Source: Burkholderiales bacterium Ga0077544 (GTDB taxonomy: Bacteria; Pseudomonadota; Gammaproteobacteria; Burkholderiales; Burkholderiaceae_D). From it: DNA of 64,000 bases. The translations under genes and the position numbers were made by a program. The stretch spans positions 186,001 to 250,000 of the forward strand of contig LNEU01000015.1 in assembly GCA_001464355.1 (NCBI GenBank), read 5' to 3'. The notes beneath the pieces were generated by a model that was given only the letters and a program-made list of their open reading frames with translations, did not search any database and had not been told where the DNA came from. Of this stretch, positions 36,303 to 43,356 are shown piece by piece. Positions within the stretch are counted from its first letter, which is position 1. Each line of letters opens with the position of its first letter.

Positions 36303-37427
36303 CTAGCCGCCGATGTACGACATCTCGACCTTGCGGTCAGCATTCAAACCGTCGGTATTCGCCGTGCGCAATTCAGAATAGCGATCGCCGCGTGCGCGCC
36401 AGATATGGGCGATGACGGTTGAAATTTCTTCATCCGTTTTGTCGCTACGCATCAGTGCGCGCAAATCATGGCCGCCGGTGGCGAACAGACAGGTATAAAG
36501 CTTGCCTTCGGTCGATAGGCGTGCGCGGCTGCAGTCGCTGCAAAATGCCTGGGTCACGCTGGAGATCACGCCAATTTCGCCGCCGCCATCGCCGTTCTTA
36601 TCAACGTAGCGCCAGCGTCCTGCAGTTTCGCCAACGTAATTCGCTGCGATGGCTTCCAGTGGCATTTCTGCATGGATGCGGCGTACGACTTCTGATGATG
36701 GAATCACTTCATCCATCTTCCAGCCGTTCGATGCACCGACATCCATGTATTCGATAAAGCGCAGGATGTAAGGCGTGTCTTTGAAATGGCGCGCCATCGG
36801 CACGATTTCCTGATCGTTCATGCCGCCCTTGACGACCATATTGATCTTGATCGGACCGAGTCCGACGCGGTGCGCGGCTTCTATGCCCTCAAGCACGTCG
36901 GAGACAGAAAAATCGACGTCGTTCATTTGCTTGAATACTGTGTCGTCGAGCGCATCGAGCGAAACCGTGACGCGCTTCAGGCCGGCATCTTTCAGTGCCT
37001 GCGCCTTGCGTGCCAACAATGAGCCATTAGTGGTCAGAGTCAGATCCAGTTCGCGGCCGTCCGGCGTGCGTAATGCGCTGAGCATTTCGATCAGCTTTTC
37101 CACATTCTTGCGCAGTAGCGGCTCGCCACCGGTCAGTCGAATTTTTTCCACGCCGTGCGCGACGAACAAGGATGCGATGCGGGTGATTTCTTCAAATGAC
37201 AGTAAAGATGTTTGCGGCAGGAAGGCGTAATCCTTGTCGAACACTTCTTTCGGCATGCAATAGACGCAGCGGAAATTGCAGCGATCGGTGATCGAGATGC
37301 GCAAATCCTGCAATGGCCGTGCAAGCGTATCCGCCAGCAAACCGGTTGGTGCTTCCAGGCGTGCCGGGATGACCGGTATCTTGTTCAGATAACGCAGGTC
37401 TGCGAGCGGAATGATTTTTTCAGTCAT
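36303..37427 (-). CDS. moaA: MoaA, GTP 3',8-cyclase (radical SAM)
   Basis: Catalyses the first step of molybdopterin synthesis with MoaC. ATG 37427 ([13 protein letters not shown]) gives 374 residues; the track start at GTG 37469 adds 14 doubtful residues. The N-terminal cluster is CNFRCVYC and the C-terminal cluster CSDCSRAR...[13 protein letters not shown] and TTNGSLL mark the radical SAM core. The C-terminus ends in the GG pair needed for activity. About 45 residues precede the core, longer than E. coli. Divergent from apbC. Confidence 0.95.
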   Translation of the reverse strand: MTEKIIPLADLRYLNKIPVIPARLEAPTGLLADTLARPLQDLRISITDRCNFRCVYCMPKEVFDKDYAFLPQTSLLSFEEITRIASLFVAHGVEKIRLTGGEPLLRKNVEKLIEMLSALRTPDGRELDLTLTTNGSLLARKAQALKDAGLKRVTVSLDALDDTVFKQMNDVDFSVSDVLEGIEAAHRVGLGPIKINMVVKGGMNDQEIVPMARHFKDTPYILRFIEYMDVGASNGWKMDEVIPSSEVVRRIHAEMPLEAIAANYVGETAGRWRYVDKNGDGGGEIGVISSVTQAFCSDCSRARLSTEGKLYTCLFATGGHDLRALMRSDKTDEEISTVIAHIWRARGDRYSELRTANTDGLNADRKVEMSYIGG

Positions 37428-37623
37428 GGCGAAAGTCGTATTAGTACCGACATTGTAAGTGTTTCCCACCCAGACTGTCGAATTGACGCCGGTGATTTAT
37501 CTGGCTGTGCACTCTTGTTAGATGGAACACAAGCGTCGGTTTCGCAAGAGAAAGCATGAAAAATATGACAATCTTTGCATGCAAGTCATCAGCGAGTCGC
37601 ATCCAATTAGTTTAGACTTGCGC

Positions 37624-37642
37624 TATAAAATTCAGGAGAACC
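37624..37642 (+). promoter_or_regulatory. -10-like box and Shine-Dalgarno of apbC
   Basis: TATAAA at 37624-37629 is followed by CAGGAG and then the ATG of apbC 20 bases further on. No matching -35 is obvious. It lies in the 216-base divergent region shared with moaA, where I saw no Moco riboswitch-like structure. Confidence 0.35.
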
Positions 37643-37643
37643 A

Positions 37644-38732
37644 ATGAGTATCACGATAGAAGCAGTCAAGGCAGCATTGTCCACAGTCATCGACCCGAAT
37701 ACAGGCAAGGATTTAGTCAGCAGCCGTTCCGCAAAAAATATCCAGATCAATGGGGCCAACGTCATATTCGACGTGGAGCTGGGCTATCCGGCGAAAAGCC
37801 AGATCGACGGCATACGCAAGGCGTCGATCGCTGCAGTACGCACAATTGAAGGCATAGGTAGCGCGACAGCTAACGTGCATTCGGTGATCGTCGCGCACTC
37901 AGCGCAACGCGGCGTCAAGTTAATGGCCAACGTTAAAAATATTATTGCTGTCGCGTCTGGCAAGGGCGGCGTCGGCAAATCGACTACTTCAGTCAATCTG
38001 GCACTGGCATTGGCAGCAGAAGGCGCGCAAGTCGGTATTCTCGATGCAGATATTTATGGTCCATCGCAACCGATGATGATGGGTATTTCCGGTCGTCCCG
38101 AAAGCGCCGACGGCAAAACCATGGAGCCGATGGAGAACTACGGTCTGCAGGTTTCCAGCATCGGTTTCATGATCGATCCGGATGAACCTATGGTGTGGCG
38201 CGGCCCGATTGTGACGCAAGCATTGACGCAGTTGCTGGAACAAACCAACTGGCGCGATCTGGATTACCTGATCGTTGATATGCCGCCAGGTACCGGTGAT
38301 ATTCAATTGACGATGTCGCAAAAAGTACCAGTTACTGGCGCTGTGATCGTGACAACGCCGCAAGATATCGCGCTGTTGGACGCACGTAAAGGCTTGAAAA
38401 TGTTTGAGAAAGTCGGCATCCCGATTCTCGGCATAGTCGAAAACATGAGCACGCACATCTGTTCCAACTGCGGTCATGCCGAAGCGATTTTCGGTGAAGG
38501 CGGCGGCGAAAAGATGTGCGGCGAATATGGCGTCGATTTCCTCGGTGCATTGCCTTTGACGATGTCGATACGTCAGCAAGCAGATTCCGGAAAGCCGACA
38601 GTGGTCGCCGATCCGGATGGTCCGATTGCGGTGATTTACAAACAGATCGCACGCAAAATTGCGATCAAGGTTGCAGAAAAAGCCAAAGACATGTCGTCCA
38701 AGTTCCCGACCATCGTGGTTAAGAACGACTAA
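37644..38732 (+). CDS. apbC: ApbC/Mrp-type Fe-S cluster carrier ATPase
   Basis: A P-loop NTPase that binds and transfers [4Fe-4S] clusters to target enzymes. 362 residues: an N-terminal MIP18/DUF59 domain (about 1-90), then deviant Walker A SGKGGVGKSTTSVNLA, LDADIYGPSQP, and VDMPPGTGD. The cluster-binding CSNC is near residue 275. Its position between Moco genes and an Fe-S-rich formate dehydrogenase cluster fits a supply role but is not proof. A strong terminator separates it from the next gene. Confidence 0.95.
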   Translation: MSITIEAVKAALSTVIDPNTGKDLVSSRSAKNIQINGANVIFDVELGYPAKSQIDGIRKASIAAVRTIEGIGSATANVHSVIVAHSAQRGVKLMANVKNIIAVASGKGGVGKSTTSVNLALALAAEGAQVGILDADIYGPSQPMMMGISGRPESADGKTMEPMENYGLQVSSIGFMIDPDEPMVWRGPIVTQALTQLLEQTNWRDLDYLIVDMPPGTGDIQLTMSQKVPVTGAVIVTTPQDIALLDARKGLKMFEKVGIPILGIVENMSTHICSNCGHAEAIFGEGGGEKMCGEYGVDFLGALPLTMSIRQQADSGKPTVVADPDGPIAVIYKQIARKIAIKVAEKAKDMSSKFPTIVVKND

Positions 38733-38820
38733 TGTTGCTTGCTTGATGTATCCGGCATAGTCGGGTATGGTTGCCTTAGAGTATTAGTTTTTGCCAGTAA
38801 GTAAAGTTGGAAGTGTTAAG

Positions 38821-38851
38821 GCGTGAGCAGTTTCTGCTCACGCAGTTTTTT
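38821..38851 (+). terminator. Terminator after apbC
   Basis: A perfect 10-bp stem GCGTGAGCAG / CTGCTCACGC with a TTT loop, then AGTTTTTT. It lies about 90 bases after the apbC stop. It indicates that the DUF3305 gene starts a new transcription unit. Confidence 0.9.
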
Positions 38852-38979
38852 CATGATTTTCCTTCATCGTTTGCAAACGCGATTTTCAGAGACAAAATCC
38901 GATTTGCAGTTTCGGCGCACAATAGTAAAAGCGTCGCTATCGTTACAACGACAGGCAGAATATGCCGGAATGAGGAGAC

Positions 38980-39495
38980 ATGGAGACAGAAGCAATCCGC
39001 ATTGGCGTCATCATGCAATGCACGCCTTTATCAAGTCGTTGGCAGCCGTTTCAATGGCAGCCGATCGAAATCGTCGGCCAGGTATCGGAGCAGAGCGCAC
39101 CGCGTTGCCTGCGTAATGATCCATCCGATACACGCTGGCTGTTCAGCGGTATTGACGTCACCTTGTGCAGCAGCGAGGCGGAAGGCTATTTCCTTAATAT
39201 CAGTGCGCCTACGCCGTGCTGGTTCATCATGTGGCGCATCGAAGATATCGATGGTGTCGAACTGGCAGTTCCCAAATCAGTTACCTTGTCGTACAACGAA
39301 GCCGCACGCCTGATGGATGGCGGCGAACGGGTGGATACCTTGCCTGCTTCTACTGAAATCGTGGAACGCCTGAGCGAGTTCACACGCGACTATTATCATC
39401 CCGAGCCTAAACGCAAACACAAGAAGCCATCGTTTGAAGGCGGTGAAGGCGTCGACAAGATGGCGCGCGCCGAAGGTGAGAAAAATGGCAGCTGA
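38980..39495 (+). CDS. DUF3305 protein of the formate dehydrogenase cluster
   Basis: 171 residues, of the DUF3305 family, which co-occurs with formate dehydrogenase loci in betaproteobacteria. Start supported by GAGGAG 3-8 bases ahead of the ATG. The core (RIGVIMQCTPLSSRWQPFQW, DTRWLFSGIDVTL) is followed by a Lys-rich tail. Soluble, with no signal peptide. It overlaps the DUF3306 gene by 11 bases. Function unknown; an assembly or regulatory role is inference from context. Confidence 0.85.
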   Translation: METEAIRIGVIMQCTPLSSRWQPFQWQPIEIVGQVSEQSAPRCLRNDPSDTRWLFSGIDVTLCSSEAEGYFLNISAPTPCWFIMWRIEDIDGVELAVPKSVTLSYNEAARLMDGGERVDTLPASTEIVERLSEFTRDYYHPEPKRKHKKPSFEGGEGVDKMARAEGEKNGS

Positions 39496-40138
39496 AGATT
39501 TTTTCGCGCGTTGGTCGAAGAAGAAGACCGATGCTTCAACCACGGTTGATGTAGCGGACGCGTCGACCGAAATTTCTGCGCACCCCTTGAACGAGGCGCG
39601 TGCAGAAAACCTAGTCAAGGCGAATCCTGATGCGGCAGTCAAACCCGTGCCTACGCAGGAAGACGTCGACCAGCTTACGCATGATTCCGATTATTCAGTC
39701 TTCATGTCGCAAGGCGTGGATGAGTCGGTCAAGCGTTCTGCGATGAAAAAATTATTTACCGATCCCCACTTCAACATCATGGATGGCCTGGACATCTACA
39801 TCGATGACTACAATAAATTTGAACCGATTTCGCCAGCCTTGCTGGCGTCGTTGAACCACGCGAAGGCCTTGCTCGATCCCTTGTCCCAACTCAAGACGCC
39901 TTTAATGCGTTTACTGGAAAAAATACCTAAAGAGCCTGAGCAGGGTGCGCTCGAGAGTTTTTCTGCTGCAGACGGGGAGCCGACTTCGCTGCAGGATATT
40001 GCAATCACTGAAGATGAGCAAAAAGAAGGCTATGCTGAACCGCAGGAATCTCACAAAGACGGCAACTTGAAGGGGGCAAGCGAAAAAGAGCCCGAGATAA
40101 GAAAAGCAGACGCAATGCGTAACGTTGACGACGTTTAA
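39485..40138 (+). CDS. DUF3306 protein of the formate dehydrogenase cluster
   Basis: ATG 39485 gives 217 residues beginning MAAEDFFARWSKKK; FxxRWSxxK is the DUF3306 hallmark. The track start 17 codons earlier lies in the overlapping gene. A disordered, charged N-terminal part is followed by a conserved segment (MKKLFTDPHFNIMDGLDIYIDDYN) and an acidic low-complexity tail. Function unknown. The partner DUF3305 gene overlaps by 11 bases, which suggests the two products work together. Confidence 0.85.
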   Translation: MAAEDFFARWSKKKTDASTTVDVADASTEISAHPLNEARAENLVKANPDAAVKPVPTQEDVDQLTHDSDYSVFMSQGVDESVKRSAMKKLFTDPHFNIMDGLDIYIDDYNKFEPISPALLASLNHAKALLDPLSQLKTPLMRLLEKIPKEPEQGALESFSAADGEPTSLQDIAITEDEQKEGYAEPQESHKDGNLKGASEKEPEIRKADAMRNVDDV

Positions 40139-40173
40139 GACATTTTCCCCAGCCAGCATCTACAAGCCAGCCA

Positions 40174-42267
40174 ATGACCACAGAATTCAAAATATGTAAT
40201 TGCAACCGAACCATGCCGCTTGACGCTGCCGCAGGTGCGCAGCTCGGCACGGCACTCGGAACCTCAGCGCTTCCCGTTGCCACTGAACTATGTCGACGTG
40301 AAGTCGGTTCTTATCTGGCTTCGCTCGACGGGGTAGACGATGTCGTTGTCGCCTGTACGCAAGAGCGCGGTTTGTTTGCCGAACTTGCGCAACAGAAAAA
40401 TGCGGTCGCGCCTTTACGTTTCGTGAATATTCGCGAGACAGGCGGTTGGGGCGCGCAAGCGAGAAGCTCTCTACCTAAAATGGCAGCGCTGCTGGCCGCC
40501 GCTGCACTGCCGGATCCTGAACCTGTTCCCACGGTTGATTATCAGTCTGCCGGACATGTATTGATTATCGGCCCGTCAGATCGCGCATTGTCGTGGGCGC
40601 AGCGCCTAGGTTCGCAACTTGACGTCAGTGTTTTGCTGACTGACAGCGTCGGTGGCGAGATGCTGCAGGATCGCGAGTTTCCCGTTTTTTCCGGGAAGCA
40701 GGTTGCCATCTCAGGCTGGCTGGGTGCATTCACCGTGAAATGGCAGCAGGCCAACCCTATTGATCTGGAAACATGTACGCGTTGTAACGCCTGTATAGAA
40801 GTCTGTCCGGAAAACGCAATCGACCTGACTTACCAGATTGACCTGAATAAATGCACATCGCATCGCGATTGCGTGAAGGCGTGCGGGACGATAGGGGCGA
40901 TCGACTTCACGCGTATTGCGACTGAGCGCAGCAGTGAATTCGATTTGATTTTCGATTTATCCGATGTTCCCTTGCTGACCCTACATCAGCCGCCGCAAGG
41001 TTATTTCGCTACCGGTGCATTGGCAGAAAAGCAGATGGATCAGGCATTCAAGCTGACCCAAATGGTGGGTGAATTCAGCAAGCCGAAATTTTTTCTCTAC
41101 AAGGAAAAATTGTGCGCGCATGGACGCAACGGCAAGACCGGTTGCACATCCTGCATTGATGTTTGCTCGGCAGAAGCGGTCAGCCATAACGGCAATCAGA
41201 TCAAGGTCAACCCCAATTTATGCGTCGGTTGCGGCGCATGCACGACAGTTTGTCCATCGGGTGCGCTGGCTTACGCCTATCCGCGCGTGACCGATATCGG
41301 CATGCGTGTAAAAACAATGCTGAACACGTATGCAAAAGCTGGGGGCACCCAGCCTATGCTGTTGTTGCATAACCAGGAGCAGGGCGCAGCACTAGTCAGC
41401 CAGCTCGGGCGCCAGGCGCAGGCACATGGGAAATTGCAGGGAATGCCCGCACGCATCATGCCGATCGACCTTCATCATGCTGCATCCACCGGCATCGATA
41501 TCTGGCTAACTGCGCTTGCCTATGGCGCTACGCATGTGGCGATTCTGACGACGGCACAAGATGCGCCGCAATATGTCAGCGCTTTGACGCAGCAGATTGA
41601 TATCGCCCAAACTATATTGAGCGGCCTCGGTTATGAAGGCGTGCATTTGTCGCTGATTCAGGCGACGACTGCGCTTCAGCTTGATGCTGAATTGGCGGCA
41701 ATTTTGCCTGCACAAGTCCCGGCACAGCGCGCCTTGTTCAATGTTGCTGCAGACAAACGCAGCACGCTGGAATTGGCGATTGATCATCTGAAAACGCATG
41801 CGCCGTTGACAGTCGATGAGATTTCTTTGCCGGCTGGCGCGCCATACGGTGTGGTCATGGTGAATCAGGACGCATGTACTTTGTGTATGTCTTGCGTAGG
41901 TGCTTGTCCCGAATCCGCACTAACTGACAATGCAAACCTGCCGCAACTACGCTTTATTGAAAAGAACTGCGTGCAATGCGGCTTGTGCGAGAAAACCTGT
42001 CCCGAAGATGCTATTACGCTGGCGCCCCGTCTGTTGCTTACCGGTGCAGCAAAAGAGCTGCAAGTTTTGCATGAGGCAGAGCCGTTTCATTGCATCAGTT
42101 GCCACAAACCGTTTGGTACAGCCAAGATGATTGAAAACATGGTCAGCAAGCTATCTTTGCATGGTGCATTTTCCGGCAATATCGATAGACTCAAAATGTG
42201 CTCCGATTGCCGCGTAGTCGACATGATGGCGAACAAGCAGGAATCGTCTATCGGTGATTTGAAATGA
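40174..42267 (+). CDS. Polyferredoxin of the formate dehydrogenase cluster
   Basis: 697 residues with at least six cysteine groups for [4Fe-4S] clusters: CTRCNACIEVCP and CTSHRDCVKACG (about 200-235), CTSCIDVC and CVGCGACTTVCP (about 330-370), CTLCMSCVGACP and CVQCGLCEKTCP (about 570-615). A C-terminal CISC...CSDC set is extra. The N-terminal part has its own CNCNRTMP. No signal peptide, so it is cytoplasmic. This conserved member of betaproteobacterial formate dehydrogenase loci may pass electrons during enzyme maturation or from the cytoplasm; its role is not established. Confidence 0.88.
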   Translation: MTTEFKICNCNRTMPLDAAAGAQLGTALGTSALPVATELCRREVGSYLASLDGVDDVVVACTQERGLFAELAQQKNAVAPLRFVNIRETGGWGAQARSSLPKMAALLAAAALPDPEPVPTVDYQSAGHVLIIGPSDRALSWAQRLGSQLDVSVLLTDSVGGEMLQDREFPVFSGKQVAISGWLGAFTVKWQQANPIDLETCTRCNACIEVCPENAIDLTYQIDLNKCTSHRDCVKACGTIGAIDFTRIATERSSEFDLIFDLSDVPLLTLHQPPQGYFATGALAEKQMDQAFKLTQMVGEFSKPKFFLYKEKLCAHGRNGKTGCTSCIDVCSAEAVSHNGNQIKVNPNLCVGCGACTTVCPSGALAYAYPRVTDIGMRVKTMLNTYAKAGGTQPMLLLHNQEQGAALVSQLGRQAQAHGKLQGMPARIMPIDLHHAASTGIDIWLTALAYGATHVAILTTAQDAPQYVSALTQQIDIAQTILSGLGYEGVHLSLIQATTALQLDAELAAILPAQVPAQRALFNVAADKRSTLELAIDHLKTHAPLTVDEISLPAGAPYGVVMVNQDACTLCMSCVGACPESALTDNANLPQLRFIEKNCVQCGLCEKTCPEDAITLAPRLLLTGAAKELQVLHEAEPFHCISCHKPFGTAKMIENMVSKLSLHGAFSGNIDRLKMCSDCRVVDMMANKQESSIGDLK

Positions 42268-42327
42268 GTTGCAATAGACGGTTTTGATGCCTTGTTTTAA
42301 TTGAATAGAAAGGTCGGACAGAATCAC

Positions 42328-42942
42328 ATGACAAGTGCTCAATCAATCAAGTTTGAATCGCAGGATCAAGGCGAAGAAACCGCGCGCGCGGATGTATACG
42401 GGCTGCTCGCTACACTGCTATATACACCGCCACCGCAAGCCTTGCTGGACACGATAGGCAGCGCAACGGTGCAGGGGAGTAGTGTGCTGGAGCATGCATG
42501 GGCAGATCTGGTCACAGCGTGCAAAACGGCTCAGCAGGAAGGCGTACGCGAAGAATATGAATTGCTCTTTGTCGGTGTCGGCAAGCCGGAAGTAATGCTG
42601 TACGGCTCTTTCTATCTTTCCGGCTTCTTGATGGAAAAACCGCTTGCCGAATTACGTACTGATCTGTCCTTGCTCGGTTTGCAGCGTTCGGATGATGTCG
42701 TCGAAAGTGAAGATCATCTGGCATCGCTATGCGAGGTAATGCGGTACTTGATTGCGTCTGATGATGTCGTGCATGCCAATCTGGCTGCTCAGGAAAAATT
42801 TTTCAATACACACATGCGCGGATGGGTGCTTGATTGCTGTAACGCGTTGGAAGCGAGTGGCAATGCCCGCTTTTACAAGTTGGTGGCGCGTTTGGCGCAC
42901 GTGTTTTTTGAAGTGGAAATGCAGGCTTTCGATATGGTCTAG
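42328..42942 (+). CDS. TorD/DmsD-type chaperone for the formate dehydrogenase
   Basis: 204 residues from ATG 42328. All-helical TorD family: ARADVYGLLATLLYTPP at the N-terminus, EEYELLFVGVGKPEVMLYGSFYL near the middle, and EDHLASLCEVMRYLI. These chaperones bind Tat signal peptides and assist molybdenum cofactor insertion. Here the obvious client is the catalytic subunit encoded about 400 bases downstream. Confidence 0.87.
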   Translation: MTSAQSIKFESQDQGEETARADVYGLLATLLYTPPPQALLDTIGSATVQGSSVLEHAWADLVTACKTAQQEGVREEYELLFVGVGKPEVMLYGSFYLSGFLMEKPLAELRTDLSLLGLQRSDDVVESEDHLASLCEVMRYLIASDDVVHANLAAQEKFFNTHMRGWVLDCCNALEASGNARFYKLVARLAHVFFEVEMQAFDMV

Positions 42943-43013
42943 TTAATTGACGGGCCATTAGCAATTGAGCGTTTCATTCAACTGGCGATGAATTTTTTTC
43001 ATCTGAAATTAAT

Positions 43014-43027
43014 TTGATCCAAATCAG
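43014..43027 (+). promoter_or_regulatory. FNR/Anr-type box upstream of the formate dehydrogenase genes
   Basis: TTGATCCAAATCAG matches the FNR consensus TTGAT-N4-ATCAA at nine of ten defined positions. It lies 114 bases before the first structural gene, in the only sizeable gap of the fdh cluster. Oxygen-responsive induction is expected if the site is functional; the distance to a promoter is not resolved. Confidence 0.65.
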
Positions 43028-43050
43028 TGCGTTTCTTTATTATTAGTCGT

Positions 43051-43083
43051 GCAAGTTGCTAAAAGGTATGCTAACTTGCATAC
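43051..43083. promoter_or_regulatory. Nested inverted repeats downstream of the FNR-type box
   Basis: Two overlapping perfect dyads: GCAAGTT (43051-43057) with AACTTGC (43073-43079), and GTATGC (43066-43071) with GCATAC (43078-43083). They are mutually exclusive as RNA hairpins and could otherwise be an operator. The candidate transcription start of an FNR-dependent promoter would fall in this area. Confidence 0.5.
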
Positions 43084-43140
43084 ATAGTGCATAGGAATTA
43101 AAAAGCATATTACGTCCTGACCCATTTACAGGAGACGATC

Positions 43141-43341
43141 ATGTCCGAGCAATCCCGCATTCCCCGACGTACTTTCTTCGCAGGTTTAGGCTTGGTCGCC
43201 GCCGCTGGCGTCGCAGCCAAGCTTGCTCCCGCATCCGCTACATCCGCGTTGGAAAACGTACTGTCCCCGCAAGAGCCTGAAGGCGACAGCTACCGTTTGA
43301 CAGAGCACATCAAAAAATACTACCGCACCACTACAATTTAA
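43141..43341 (+). CDS. Formate dehydrogenase accessory Tat-signal peptide protein
   Basis: 66 residues beginning MSEQSRIPRRTFFAGLGLVA, a twin-arginine signal followed by a 30-residue mature part ending in HIKKYYRTTTI. It matches the family described as formate dehydrogenase region TAT target (TIGR02811). ACAGGAGACG gives a strong Shine-Dalgarno. It sits 15 bases ahead of the catalytic subunit gene. Its role in the complex is unknown. Confidence 0.87.
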   Translation: MSEQSRIPRRTFFAGLGLVAAAGVAAKLAPASATSALENVLSPQEPEGDSYRLTEHIKKYYRTTTI

Positions 43342-43356
43342 TAACGAGGTGACGTC

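Noticed and set aside
37470-37643. Moco riboswitch upstream of moaA
   Set aside because: The divergent gap lacks an evident multi-stem structure matching the motif; only promoter-like elements are visible.
38807-39313. 168-aa ORF overlapping the DUF3305 gene
   Set aside because: It begins inside the apbC terminator and is a shadow frame; the DUF3305 frame has the family match and Shine-Dalgarno.
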